Under the pieces are notes generated by a model. The model worked only from the letters and a program-made list of their open reading frames with translations. It had not been told where the DNA came from and did no database searches. Below are positions 45,606-54,966 of a stretch of 64,000 nucleotides of DNA, in pieces; within the stretch, counting starts at the first letter, position 1; every line of letters starts with the position of its first letter. The translations under genes were made by a program, and so were the position numbers. This DNA is from Clostridium sp. Ade.TY (GTDB lineage: Bacteria > Bacillota > Clostridia > Clostridiales > Clostridiaceae), in contig NZ_AVSV01000027.1 of NCBI RefSeq assembly GCF_000498355.1, positions 62,001 to 126,000 of the forward strand. The letters run 5' to 3'.

Positions 45606-46373
45606 ATGGATAGAGAAACTATAAGTAAAAAATTTATAGGTGAAGATAAAAATAAAGCTATAAATTTATATGAAAAAATGATTATTTCATATGAAAAAAA
45701 TATTCCTATGTTTGGAAATGAATTTTACACTCCAAACATATGGAAATTTTTTTGTAGTGAAATAAAAATAAATGGATTAGAAATTACAAATGATGGACTT
45801 TTTAAAGATTCAGAAAGACGTATGATATGTTTTAATAATATTTTTTATTTATCTTTTCCAATAAAACTTCTAAAAATAACAGTAAACACAAAATTTAATA
45901 AAGTGTTTCATAATCAATATTTAGGAAGTATATTATCATTAGGATTAGAACGTGATAAAATAGGAGACTTAATAGTTAAAGATAATTCTTGTTATGTGGT
46001 AGTGCATGAGGATATAAAAGATTATATAATAAATAATTTAGTCCAAATTGGAAAAGTAAAATGTAAAGTTGAAGAAATATTTGAAAGTATAAATGAGATA
46101 AATTATGAATTTGAAACAAGTACAATAATGATTTCTGCTATGCGAATAGATGCTGTAGTATCAAAAATCATAAATAAGTCCAGAAATATAGCTCAAAGTA
46201 TGATTGAAGAAGGATTAGTACTTGTAAATTATTCTACTATAAGAGACAAAAGCTTTGAGGTAAAAAGGGAAGATAGAATAACAATAAGAAAATATGGAAA
46301 GTACATACTTGGGGAATGTACTGGCTATACGAAGAGTGGTAAATGTAAAATAGATATAAAAAAATATACATAG
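45606..46373 (+). CDS. ylmH: S4-domain RNA-binding protein YlmH
   Basis: 255 residues, with an N-terminal unknown domain and a C-terminal S4 RNA-binding domain (about 180-240: AMRIDAVVSKIINKSRNIAQSMIEEGLVLVN). In Bacillus, YlmH can bind stalled large subunits and help ribosome quality control when RqcP is missing, which fits rqcH at 49807. The ATG at 45606 lies 9 bases after the AGGTG site; a GTG at 45594 is inside that site. Start and stop nearly touch ylmG and divIVA. Confidence 0.92.
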   Translation: MDRETISKKFIGEDKNKAINLYEKMIISYEKNIPMFGNEFYTPNIWKFFCSEIKINGLEITNDGLFKDSERRMICFNNIFYLSFPIKLLKITVNTKFNKVFHNQYLGSILSLGLERDKIGDLIVKDNSCYVVVHEDIKDYIINNLVQIGKVKCKVEEIFESINEINYEFETSTIMISAMRIDAVVSKIINKSRNIAQSMIEEGLVLVNYSTIRDKSFEVKREDRITIRKYGKYILGECTGYTKSGKCKIDIKKYT

Positions 46374-46389
46374 TAGAGGTGTGAAAATA

Positions 46390-46992
46390 ATGAAATTAAC
46401 TCCAATGGATATAAATAATAAGGAATTTAAGAGGGGACTTAGAGGATATATTCCAGATGAAGTAGATGAGTTTTTAGATGAAGTTGTCGACAATTATGAG
46501 GAATTATACAAAGAGAATTCAAAGCTTAAAGAAAAGTTAGAAATTTTAGAAGAACAAATAGAACATTATGCTAAAATAGAGTCAACTATTCAAAATACTT
46601 TAGTTTTAGCTCAAAATGCTGCAGACCAAGCAAAGGAAAGTGCACAAAAAGAAGCAGAACTTATAGTTAAAAATGCAAATGAAACAGCACAAAGAATAGT
46701 AGATAAAGCTCATAATGATGTAATTCAAATAAATGATGAGTTTGATAGAGTAAAACAAGAATTTATTAAGTTTAGAGCTAAGTTTAGAAACTTTATGAAT
46801 ACGCAATTAGAAACATTTGATGATTTAGAAAAAGATATCAATAAAAATTATTCAATTACAAGTACTATAGAGGAATTAGATATTAAAGATGTGACTTATA
46901 GAGATGAAGAAGTAGTTGATAATGGAGTTGAAAGTGTTTCATCAAATGAGTTAGATGAAATAAAAAGTTTTTTTGCAAATAAAGAAGAATAA
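46390..46992 (+). CDS. divIVA: Cell-pole and septum protein DivIVA
   Basis: A 200-residue coiled-coil scaffold that senses curved membrane at septa and poles. The membrane-binding N-terminal domain is clear (KLTPMDINNKEFKRGLRGYIPDEVDEFLDEVV), followed by coiled coil to about residue 155 and an acidic tail. The ATG at 46390 is chosen; a GTG at 46381 in frame is at the GAGGTG site. It ends the ylm cluster at a strong terminator, and ileS does not follow as it does in Bacillus. Confidence 0.96.
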   Translation: MKLTPMDINNKEFKRGLRGYIPDEVDEFLDEVVDNYEELYKENSKLKEKLEILEEQIEHYAKIESTIQNTLVLAQNAADQAKESAQKEAELIVKNANETAQRIVDKAHNDVIQINDEFDRVKQEFIKFRAKFRNFMNTQLETFDDLEKDINKNYSITSTIEELDIKDVTYRDEEVVDNGVESVSSNELDEIKSFFANKEE

Positions 46993-47027
46993 AATTAGCG
47001 GCATTCAAAGTAATGCCGCTAATTTTT
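46993..47027 (+). terminator. Intrinsic terminator after divIVA
   Basis: A stem of about 15 bp (AAATTAGCGGCATT with AATGCCGCTAATTT) with a T-rich tail. Confidence 0.9.
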
Positions 47028-47041
47028 ATATATTGATATAG

Positions 47042-47070
47042 TTGAGTAAAATTATACTATATATTATAAT
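47042..47070 (+). promoter_or_regulatory. Sigma-A promoter of rluD-pyrR
   Basis: TTGAGT, 17-base spacer, TATAAT (perfect -10), 35 bases before the rluD start. Confidence 0.75.
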
Positions 47071-47104
47071 TGTTTAAGTAATAAAGTTTTAGGAGAATTT
47101 TAAA

Positions 47105-48022
47105 ATGGATGAATTAATATATAGTATAACTAATGAAGAGAAAAATAATAGAATTGATAAATATCTTTTGACTAAACTAGAAGGTAAATCAAGAAGTTTT
47201 ATCCAAGGACTAATAGAACGAGAAAAAGTATTAGTAAATGATAAAAGTATAAAAAGTAATTATAAGCTAAAAGAAAATGATAAAATTAAAGTGATTATGG
47301 AAGAACCAAAGGAATTAGAAGTTGAAGCGGAAAATATTCCTTTAGATATAATTTATGAAGATAAGGATGTAATAGTTGTAAATAAGCCAAAAGGAATGGT
47401 GGTGCATCCAGCTCCTGGAAATTATACAGGGACATTAGTTAATGCAATTTTATATCACTGTAAAGATTTATCAAGTATAAATGGAGTTATAAGACCTGGC
47501 ATAGTTCATAGGATAGATAAAGATACTACAGGTATACTTGTTATTGCTAAGAATGATGATACACACAATAAGTTATCAGATCAATTAAAAGAACATTCTA
47601 TGAAAAGGGAATACTATGCGTTAGTTGAAGGTAGAATGAAGCAAAATGATGGTACTATAGATAAACCTTTAGCTAGATCTAAAAGAGATAGATTAAAAAT
47701 AGCTATATGTGAAGATGGTAAAAGAGCTGTAACGCATTATGAAGTTATAGAAAGATTTAAAAATTCTACATTAGTAAAATGTGTCTTGGAAACAGGAAGA
47801 ACTCATCAAATTAGAGTACATATGGCATCTATAGGATATCCACTTGTTGGGGATCCTACATATGGATTTAAAAAAGGAAAATTTAAGACTGAAGGACAAA
47901 TGTTACATGCTAAAACATTAGGATTTATTCATCCTTCAACTTCAGAATATATTGAATTTTCATCAGAACTTCCAGAAAATTATAAAACCTTATTAGATAA
48001 TTTAAGAAAAGATAATATATAG
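47105..48022 (+). CDS. rluD: RluD-family 23S rRNA/tRNA pseudouridine synthase
   Basis: 305 residues: S4 domain (about 15-75), then the RluA/RluD catalytic domain. The catalytic aspartate is D138 in [28 protein letters not shown] and [21 protein letters not shown] are the other family blocks. It converts uridines to pseudouridine, most likely in 23S rRNA. In Bacillus lspA precedes this gene; here a terminator and new promoter stand in that place. pyrR starts 14 bases downstream. Confidence 0.95.
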   Translation: MDELIYSITNEEKNNRIDKYLLTKLEGKSRSFIQGLIEREKVLVNDKSIKSNYKLKENDKIKVIMEEPKELEVEAENIPLDIIYEDKDVIVVNKPKGMVVHPAPGNYTGTLVNAILYHCKDLSSINGVIRPGIVHRIDKDTTGILVIAKNDDTHNKLSDQLKEHSMKREYYALVEGRMKQNDGTIDKPLARSKRDRLKIAICEDGKRAVTHYEVIERFKNSTLVKCVLETGRTHQIRVHMASIGYPLVGDPTYGFKKGKFKTEGQMLHAKTLGFIHPSTSEYIEFSSELPENYKTLLDNLRKDNI

Positions 48023-48035
48023 AAGGAGGATAAAA

Positions 48036-48578
48036 ATGCAATTAAAAGCAAATTTATTAGATGATAAAGCTATAAAGAGAAGTTTAATAAGAATTTCACA
48101 TGAAATAATTGAAAAAAATAAAGGCGTAGAGGATTTAGTTTTAATTGGAATAAAAAGAAGAGGATATCCTTTAGCTAAAAGAATAGCTGATTTTATAAAA
48201 AATATTGAAGGGGTAGAACTACCTGTTGGTTCTGTAGATATAACTTTATATAGAGATGATTTAAGCAAAGATAATGAAAATCCAGAATTAAAAAGTATAG
48301 ACTTAGGAGTAGACATAAAGAATAAAAAAATAATAATAGTTGATGATGTGTTATATACTTGCAGAACAGTAAGAGCAGCTATAGATGCTATAATAGATGT
48401 AGGAAGACCGAATATAATTGAACTTGCAGTTCTTATAGATAGAGGTCATAAAGAATTGCCTATAAGAGCTGATTTTGTAGGAAAGAATATACCAACATCT
48501 AAGGAAGAAGTTGTTGGGGTGAAAATTCAAGAAATAGATGGAGAAGATTCAGTAAAAATATATCAAAAGGAAGTTTAA
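48036..48578 (+). CDS. pyrR: Pyrimidine operon regulator / uracil phosphoribosyltransferase PyrR
   Basis: A 180-residue type I phosphoribosyltransferase fold that binds UMP and pyr leader RNA to cause attenuation, with weak uracil phosphoribosyltransferase activity. The PRPP-binding motif [17 protein letters not shown] (near 103-119) and [11 protein letters not shown] are diagnostic. No pyrimidine biosynthesis gene follows, so the PyrR-controlled genes must be elsewhere. It is linked to rluD, as in Bacillus. The ATG follows AAGGAGG. Confidence 0.96.
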   Translation: MQLKANLLDDKAIKRSLIRISHEIIEKNKGVEDLVLIGIKRRGYPLAKRIADFIKNIEGVELPVGSVDITLYRDDLSKDNENPELKSIDLGVDIKNKKIIIVDDVLYTCRTVRAAIDAIIDVGRPNIIELAVLIDRGHKELPIRADFVGKNIPTSKEEVVGVKIQEIDGEDSVKIYQKEV

Positions 48579-48602
48579 TTTAAACTTAAAGGAGCGAAAT
48601 TA

Positions 48603-49763
48603 ATGGAATACAAATTAATTGCTACTACTACCTTTGGAATAGAAGGAGTAACTGCAAAGGAACTTAAGGCTTTAGGTTATGAAGGTTTAAAAACAGAAAA
48701 TGGTAAAGTACATTTTGAAGGAGATGAAATGGATATAGCAATAGCAAATATTCATTTAAGAACAGCAGATAGAGTTTTAATAAAGATGGCTGAATTTGAA
48801 GCTAGAAGCTTTGAAGAATTATTCCAAGGAACAAAAAAGGTAAATTGGAGTAAAATAATTCCAAAAGATGGAGTTATGCATGTAGTTGGAAAATCTATAA
48901 AATCAACTCTTTATAGTGTTCCAGATTGCCAATCAATAGTAAAAAAAGCTATAGTAACTCAAATGAGTGAAGCTTATGGAATAAGTCAATTTAGTGAAGA
49001 TGGGCCAGTATATAAAATAGAAGTTGCTATATTAAAAGATAAGGTGACTCTTACAATAGATACGTCAGGAGTTGGACTTCATAAAAGAGGCTATAGAGAA
49101 CATGCCGGAGCTGCACCTCTTAAAGAAACATTAGCATCTGCAATGGTTTTATTATCAAGATGGAAAGAAGATTACATATTAGTAGATCCATTTTGTGGTT
49201 CAGGAACTATACTTATCGAAGCATGTATGATTATGCAAAATATTGCTCCAGGATTAAATAGAGAATTTGTATCTGAAAAATGGCCAACAATGCCTCCTAA
49301 TATTTATGATCAGGTAAGAGATGGAGCAAGAAAAGCTATAAAAAATAAACCACTAAAGCTTATTGGATACGATATAGACCATAGAGTTTTAAAAGTAGCT
49401 AAAGATAATGCTAAAAAAGCCGGAGTATCTGAATATATAGAATTCCAAGAAAGGGATTTTAGAGTATTTTCAAATAAGCATAAATATGGTTTTATAATAT
49501 CAAATCCACCATATGGTGAAAGATTAAGTGATGAAAGAGAAGTAAAAGAACTTTATAGAATATTTGGTGAATATAAGAAGAAATATTCTGAATGGGAATT
49601 TAATATACTAACATCATATGAAAATTTTGAAAAAGCATTCAATAGAAAGTCAACTAAAAATAGAAAGCTTTATAATGGTAAGTTAAAGTGCTATTATTAT
49701 CAATATTTTGATAATAGTTTAATAAAAAATCAAGGTGATACTTTAATGCAATGTTTAATATAA
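48603..49763 (+). CDS. THUMP-domain class I RNA methyltransferase (RlmL/YpsC type)
   Basis: 386 residues: N-terminal ferredoxin-like and THUMP RNA-binding region (about 1-155) and a class I methyltransferase domain with a SAM motif around DPFCGSGTILIEA and the catalytic ISNPPYGERL (N-P-P-Y, typical of N-methylation of guanine or adenine). Relatives methylate G2445 of 23S rRNA; the exact site here is inferred. It is 24 bases after pyrR and probably co-transcribed. A bidirectional terminator follows. Confidence 0.92.
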   Translation: MEYKLIATTTFGIEGVTAKELKALGYEGLKTENGKVHFEGDEMDIAIANIHLRTADRVLIKMAEFEARSFEELFQGTKKVNWSKIIPKDGVMHVVGKSIKSTLYSVPDCQSIVKKAIVTQMSEAYGISQFSEDGPVYKIEVAILKDKVTLTIDTSGVGLHKRGYREHAGAAPLKETLASAMVLLSRWKEDYILVDPFCGSGTILIEACMIMQNIAPGLNREFVSEKWPTMPPNIYDQVRDGARKAIKNKPLKLIGYDIDHRVLKVAKDNAKKAGVSEYIEFQERDFRVFSNKHKYGFIISNPPYGERLSDEREVKELYRIFGEYKKKYSEWEFNILTSYENFEKAFNRKSTKNRKLYNGKLKCYYYQYFDNSLIKNQGDTLMQCLI

Positions 49764-49766
49764 TAA

Positions 49767-49806
49767 GAAAGTCTAGAAACTTTATTTAGTTTCTAGACTT
49801 TTTGTA
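49767..49806. terminator. Bidirectional terminator between RNA methyltransferase gene and rqcH
   Basis: AAAGTCTAGAAACT with AGTTTCTAGACTTT, with A/T-rich flanks on both sides. Confidence 0.88.
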
Positions 49807-51537
49807 TTATTTATTTAAATTAAGGTTTTCAAAATTTTTAGGTTCTACATACATAGTGTAATTTGTATGATAAATAACCATTCCAGGTTTAGCCCCATTT
49901 GGCTTTTTTAAATTTTTTACTAAAGTATAATCTACAGGTACTTTTGATGAGGTTTTAGCCTTACTATAAAATGATGCAATAACGGCAGCTTCCTCTAGCG
50001 TTCTATCAGGAATTTCAGTAGCACATACTATAACGTGAGACCCTGGTATATCTTTAGTATGTAGCCACATAAAATTTTTATTTGCAAATTTAAGGCTTAA
50101 ATAATCGTTTTGTAAATTGTTTTTACCAACATATATATCAATATTATCAGAAGATATAAAATGAAGAGGCTTTGATTTACTTATTTTCTTTTTATTTGAC
50201 TTTTTAAATTTTAAATAACCTGTTTCCATAAGTTCATTTTTAATTTCTTCAATTTCATCATAAGAATCAGCATTTATTATGTTAGTAAGAACTGAATTTA
50301 AATAAATTAACTCATCTTTATTTTTTGATAGCTGAATTTTTGCTTCTTCTTCAGCTTTTTTTAATTTATTATATTTTTTGTAATAAATTTGAACATTTTC
50401 AGATGGTGTTTTATTTGGGTTTAATTTGATTGTTTCATTAGGAGAATTTTCTTCATAAAAGTTTTGAACTTCAACAAATTTATTACCTTTTTTAAAGCTA
50501 TAAATATAAGAAGTTAATAAATCACCTTTAATTTTAAAATCATCTTTGACTAAACAATCCTTTAAAGTTAAATTAAGTATCTTATCTTTTTTATTACAAC
50601 GTTCTATATTTGTATGAATCAGTTTTTGTAAGTTTTGAGATCTACTGTGAAGTCGTTCTTGTTTATCTTTTTTAAAATAAAAATCATCTAACATTTCTGA
50701 TGGATCTTTATAATTTATTTTTTTTAGATTTTTATATACATTTTGTAAATCTATTGAATAAAAATCTTTGAATAAACCATTAATATCAGTATATATATTA
50801 AATTGTACATTAGTTTTTAAATTATTAAATAAATTTGTAACAAATTTGTATAACCTTTCTGAATCTATTGAGTTATAATTATCATTAGAAAGTTTTGAAA
50901 ATATTTCTTTAGAAAGTGTTTTACTAACTCCAGTAAAAATATTAAAGAATAGATTTTCATTAACTTCATAAGAGTTAAAGTTTATAATATTTTCAAAGTC
51001 TTCCTTGGAAAAATTAAAAGGATTTAATTTTTGAGATTTTGGTGGATATACATAAGTAACACCTGGATATAAAACTCTAAAACTATTTATATCAGGAGTT
51101 ATATGTTTTATTGATTCCATAACTTTAAAGTCTCGTTCACGAACGAGTGTTATGTTTGAATGTCTTCCCATTATTTCAATTATTAATTGGTACTTGCTAT
51201 CAAAACCTAACTCATCCCTAGAAGATATATGAAGAGTTACTATTCTATCATTATCTTTTTGAGTTATATTGGTTATAGTACCTCCAAGTAAATATTTTCT
51301 AAGAACCATTAAATATAATGGTGCTTTAATAGGATTGCTTTTTTGAATATTAGTAAGATGCAATCTAGCAAATTGTGATGATGCTGATATTAGTAGTTTA
51401 AGATTTTTTCTATTTTTTCTTAATGTTAAAATAACTTCATCTTTTTCAGGCTGATTTATTTTATCTATTTTAGAATCTATAATAGAATCATTTAAATTAT
51501 TAATTAAACTTTTTAAAAATATACCGTCTAATGCCAC
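49807..51537 (-). CDS. rqcH: Ribosome quality control protein RqcH (NFACT family)
   Basis: A 576-residue NFACT protein, formerly called fibronectin-binding protein. Order: NFACT-N (1 to about 200), helical HhH and long coiled-coil arms (about 270-440), NFACT-R (about 445-560). In Bacillus it binds 50S subunits blocked by nascent chains and recruits tRNA-Ala to add alanine tails for degradation. The start is GTG at 51537 after AAAGGA, reading MALDGIFLKSL, the usual family beginning. Monocistronic on the minus strand, divergent from dapF. mutS2 and ylmH in this window belong to the same rescue process. Confidence 0.95.
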   Translation of the reverse strand: MALDGIFLKSLINNLNDSIIDSKIDKINQPEKDEVILTLRKNRKNLKLLISASSQFARLHLTNIQKSNPIKAPLYLMVLRKYLLGGTITNITQKDNDRIVTLHISSRDELGFDSKYQLIIEIMGRHSNITLVRERDFKVMESIKHITPDINSFRVLYPGVTYVYPPKSQKLNPFNFSKEDFENIINFNSYEVNENLFFNIFTGVSKTLSKEIFSKLSNDNYNSIDSERLYKFVTNLFNNLKTNVQFNIYTDINGLFKDFYSIDLQNVYKNLKKINYKDPSEMLDDFYFKKDKQERLHSRSQNLQKLIHTNIERCNKKDKILNLTLKDCLVKDDFKIKGDLLTSYIYSFKKGNKFVEVQNFYEENSPNETIKLNPNKTPSENVQIYYKKYNKLKKAEEEAKIQLSKNKDELIYLNSVLTNIINADSYDEIEEIKNELMETGYLKFKKSNKKKISKSKPLHFISSDNIDIYVGKNNLQNDYLSLKFANKNFMWLHTKDIPGSHVIVCATEIPDRTLEEAAVIASFYSKAKTSSKVPVDYTLVKNLKKPNGAKPGMVIYHTNYTMYVEPKNFENLNLNK

Positions 51538-51571
51538 ATTTATCGTCCTTTCTTTTAATTAATTTAAGGAT

Positions 51572-51601
51572 AGTATAACACTAAATAAAGGTAAGAATCA
51601 A
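51572..51601 (-). promoter_or_regulatory. Predicted sigma-A promoter of rqcH
   Basis: On the minus strand TTGATT, 18-base spacer, TATACT, 35 bases before the rqcH start. Confidence 0.5.
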
Positions 51602-51632
51602 TTTTATATATAGTTTATAGGAGGAATAAGAA

Positions 51633-52451
51633 ATGAAGTTTACAAAGATGCAAGGTATTGGAAATGATTTTATATTCATTGAAGATTTAGATAATAAATT
51701 ATTTGAGAATGAAATTTTAATTGCAAAAAAATTATGTGATAGACATTTTGGGATAGGAGCAGATGGTTTAGTTGTAGTTAGAAGACTAGATGATTTAAAA
51801 ATGAAAATGACTATTATAAACAGCGATGGATCTAGAGCAAATATGTGTGGAAATGCAATAAGGTGCTTTGGAAGATATGTTTATGACAAGGGATATGTTA
51901 AAGATACAAAATTTACTGTAATTACTGATGATGGTGAAAAGGTGATTGAACTTATTGAAAAAGATGAAAGTGTAACTGGGGCTAAAGTCTACATGGGTAA
52001 GCCATCATTTAAAGGGGAAGAAATTCCATTAGTAAATAAAAAAGATTTAATAAAAGAAGAAGTAACTATAAATAATAATATATATGAACTAACTTCATTA
52101 TTAATGGGAGTACCACATACTATAGTAATAGATGAAAATAATAAATATAATGTTTTAGAGGGAAAATATATAGAAAAATTTGATTATTTTAAAGAAGGAA
52201 CAAATGTAAATTTTGTTAAAATAATTGATGAGAAAACAATAAGAGTAGATACATGGGAAAGAGGAGCTGGAAAAACTTTAGCTTGTGGTACAGGAACGTG
52301 TGCATCAGCTGTTGTAACTAATAAATTTGGACTTACTAACAATAAAGTATTAGCAAAACTTCCAGGTGGAGAGTTAATTATAGAGGTTTTAGAAGATGGG
52401 GTTTATATGACAGGCAATGCCGAGTATATATGTGAAGGTAAAACATTATAA
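51633..52451 (+). CDS. dapF: Diaminopimelate epimerase DapF
   Basis: 272 residues; converts LL- to meso-diaminopimelate, the form used by MurE. The two catalytic cysteines are C72 (NMCGNAIRC) and C218 (LACGTGTC), each at the head of a mirrored half-domain. QGIGNDFIFIED near the start is also conserved. It lies far from asd-dapA-dapB, as in many Firmicutes. The ATG follows AGGAGG, and a lipoprotein gene follows 23 bases later. Confidence 0.97.
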   Translation: MKFTKMQGIGNDFIFIEDLDNKLFENEILIAKKLCDRHFGIGADGLVVVRRLDDLKMKMTIINSDGSRANMCGNAIRCFGRYVYDKGYVKDTKFTVITDDGEKVIELIEKDESVTGAKVYMGKPSFKGEEIPLVNKKDLIKEEVTINNNIYELTSLLMGVPHTIVIDENNKYNVLEGKYIEKFDYFKEGTNVNFVKIIDEKTIRVDTWERGAGKTLACGTGTCASAVVTNKFGLTNNKVLAKLPGGELIIEVLEDGVYMTGNAEYICEGKTL

Positions 52452-52474
52452 AACATAGATAAAGAGGGAGTATA

Positions 52475-53491
52475 ATGGATGCGTTAAAAAGAGTACCAAT
52501 AAAAATACCTATATATATACTATTTATTTTAAGTTTATCTTTTATAGTAACTTCATGTAGCAATAAAACAGATAGCGGGAATTTAGATGTTAATTCAGAA
52601 ATTATAAATTTGGAAAGTGGTTCTGTATTATTAGATAACAATGGTAAATACAAAGTCCTTAACTTAAAAGATAATAAATATCAAGGTATAGAAAGTGATA
52701 AAGTTATTATAAATTTTAATAAAGAAAGTGGGACGTATGTTTTTACTAAAGATGGTAAACACTATATTTCTTATAAAGAAAAAGAAATAGATATAAAAGA
52801 TAGTAATTATAATTTTATAAAAATATCTTATGATGGAAAATATGTTTCTTATATGAGTTATGATAATGGATATAACTTAAAAGTGATTTCTTTAGAAGAT
52901 GATAAAGAAATTACTATACAATCTAAAGTTGCAATCTCAGGAAATTTATATGATTTTATAAATAATGATAAACTTGTTTATTATGGAATTTCAGATGATG
53001 GAACTAATGGAGTGTTTACTTATGATTTGAAAAATAATAAAGAAGAGCTCTTATATAAATTAAATGGTGGCGGATATGTTGACTTTTTAAAAGGAGATTT
53101 AAATAATGTTTTTATACTTCAACAAAAAGCTAATAATGAAAAGGAATTATTAGAAATAAATGCTGGAGATAAAAGTATATCTAATATATCAAATTTATTT
53201 AAATCTATAAATGATTTAGTTAAAAAGGATGGAGAGTATTATATATTAGGAGAGCCTTTAAATGATACAAAGTCATTATATAAACTAAAAGATAAAACTA
53301 TCAATAAACTTGTTTTTTCATTTCCAGCCAGTATAAATATGGAGAAAGGAATTGAAATTTCAAAAGATAGCATTTTATTTATAGGAAGCAATTCAACAGA
53401 AGAAAAAGAAGAAGTATTTTCTTATAAAGATAATAGTGTTTCTCTAATAAGTAATAAAGAAGGTAAATATAATTTCATAAATATAAATTAA
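52475..53491 (+). CDS. Predicted lipoprotein of unknown function, possibly a beta-propeller
   Basis: 338 residues. The N-terminus has a basic start, a hydrophobic helix (about 11-27) and lipobox VTSC with C28. The mature part shows repeated short blocks ending in G-K-Y/H or D-N-G-Y (GKYKVLNL, GKHYISYK, GKYVSYMSYDNGYNL), which suggests TolB/WD40-like blades; this is inference from pattern. I recognise no family. It has AGAGGGAG upstream and follows dapF closely, so the two are probably co-transcribed. A weak terminator follows. Confidence 0.65.
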   Translation: MDALKRVPIKIPIYILFILSLSFIVTSCSNKTDSGNLDVNSEIINLESGSVLLDNNGKYKVLNLKDNKYQGIESDKVIINFNKESGTYVFTKDGKHYISYKEKEIDIKDSNYNFIKISYDGKYVSYMSYDNGYNLKVISLEDDKEITIQSKVAISGNLYDFINNDKLVYYGISDDGTNGVFTYDLKNNKEELLYKLNGGGYVDFLKGDLNNVFILQQKANNEKELLEINAGDKSISNISNLFKSINDLVKKDGEYYILGEPLNDTKSLYKLKDKTINKLVFSFPASINMEKGIEISKDSILFIGSNSTEEKEEVFSYKDNSVSLISNKEGKYNFININ

Positions 53492-53492
53492 A

Positions 53493-53520
53493 GTCTTAAT
53501 TTTATTAAGGCTTTTTTTAT
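53493..53520 (+). terminator. Intrinsic terminator after lipoprotein gene
   Basis: AGTCTTAAT with ATTAAGGCT (G-T pairs) followed by seven Ts. It separates dapF and the lipoprotein gene from the pilus operon. Confidence 0.75.
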
Positions 53521-53583
53521 TTCTAAGGAATAAAATAAGAAAAAAATGGAAAATAATTAAATGAAACTTATTAAGGAGGAAAT

Positions 53584-54966
53584 ATGAAAGATTTAATTTT
53601 AAAGATAGATTTAAATTGTATATATAAGATAGAAAAAGAAAAAATGATTGAATATAAAATAATACCTTTGTACATTGAAAATGAAAATATAAATGTTGCA
53701 ACATATGAAGAAGAAGCTAAAGGAAAAGAATTTATTCAATTTGTATTTAGTAAAAGAGTAAATTTTATATATATAAATAAAAATGAATTTTATGATTTGA
53801 TTCATATTATTAAACCGGATTTAAGCAAACCTTTAGAAGAAGTATTTATAAAATATACTATAGATAAAAAAGGAAGTGACATCCATTTTGAACCCTTTGA
53901 AGATTATGTAAATATTAGAGTTAGAATTGATGGGAATCTTATATTAATAAGCAAAATAAGAATATTTGATTATAATCAAATAATTTCAAGAGTTAAATTA
54001 AATGGAAATATGGATATTGCTGAAAAGAGGAAGCCTCAAGATGGAAAAACTATTATAAGTTATAATAAAGAATATTTTGATTGTAGAGTATCAATAATAC
54101 CTTTAGTTTTTGGTGAGAAAATGGTTATAAGAATACTTTATAAAGAAAAATCAAATTATAACATGGAATTACTAAATTTATCAGATAAACAATTTAATGA
54201 TTTAAATAAAATTATAAATGCTAAAAATGGAATAGTTGTAATAAATGGACCTACAGGAAGTGGAAAGTCTACAACTTTATATTCTATAATTTCCCAAATA
54301 AAAAATAAAAACATAAACATAACTACAATTGAAGATCCTGTGGAGTGCAATTTAATTGGAGTTAATCAAATTAATGTAAATAATAAAATAAATTTAAATT
54401 TTGCAAATGGACTAAGAAGTATACTTAGACAAGATCCTGATGTAATAATGGTAGGTGAAATTAGAGATGAAGAGACAGCAAATATAGCTATAAGAGCAGC
54501 AATTACTGGGCATAAAGTCTATTCAACAATACATACAAAATCTAGTAGAGATGTATTTTTTAGATTTGAAGATATGAATGTAAAAGACTATTTAATACGT
54601 GACTCAATGATTGGGGCTATATCACAAAGATTAATTGGATGTTTATGTGAAAATTGCAAAACTAAAAAAGAAAAAATTATAAATAATAAAGTTCATCATT
54701 TTTATGAAGAAGTTGGATGTAAAAAATGTAATTATACCGGTATAAGTGGAAGAAAATTAATATGTGCAGTACATTTTATAGATGAAAAAGTAAGAGAAAA
54801 ACTTAAAAATATAAATGAAAATTTAGATATATTATCAAATAAACAAATGTATATGAGATGTAAGGAATTATTAGATAGTGGAGAAATAAGTTATAAGCAA
54901 TATAATACATTTATAAATGGAGAGGAATTATTGAAATATGAGGTTCATAAAAAAGTATTCATATAA
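53584..54966 (+). CDS. Type IV pilus / type II secretion assembly ATPase (PilB/GspE/ComGA-like)
   Basis: A 460-residue hexameric secretion ATPase. It has an N-terminal GspE-N-like domain (about 1-75), Walker A GPTGSGKST (222-230), Asp box, Walker B DPDVIMVGEIRD (285-295) and the His box near 305-320. A zinc-binding set C353/C355/C358 and C379/C382 marks it as an assembly rather than a retraction ATPase. It drives pilin insertion from the cytoplasmic side. It is first in a nine-gene operon, with AAGGAGG before the ATG, and overlaps the next gene by 29 bases. No clear promoter is seen in the 60 bases after the terminator. Confidence 0.93.
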   Translation: MKDLILKIDLNCIYKIEKEKMIEYKIIPLYIENENINVATYEEEAKGKEFIQFVFSKRVNFIYINKNEFYDLIHIIKPDLSKPLEEVFIKYTIDKKGSDIHFEPFEDYVNIRVRIDGNLILISKIRIFDYNQIISRVKLNGNMDIAEKRKPQDGKTIISYNKEYFDCRVSIIPLVFGEKMVIRILYKEKSNYNMELLNLSDKQFNDLNKIINAKNGIVVINGPTGSGKSTTLYSIISQIKNKNINITTIEDPVECNLIGVNQINVNNKINLNFANGLRSILRQDPDVIMVGEIRDEETANIAIRAAITGHKVYSTIHTKSSRDVFFRFEDMNVKDYLIRDSMIGAISQRLIGCLCENCKTKKEKIINNKVHHFYEEVGCKKCNYTGISGRKLICAVHFIDEKVREKLKNINENLDILSNKQMYMRCKELLDSGEISYKQYNTFINGEELLKYEVHKKVFI

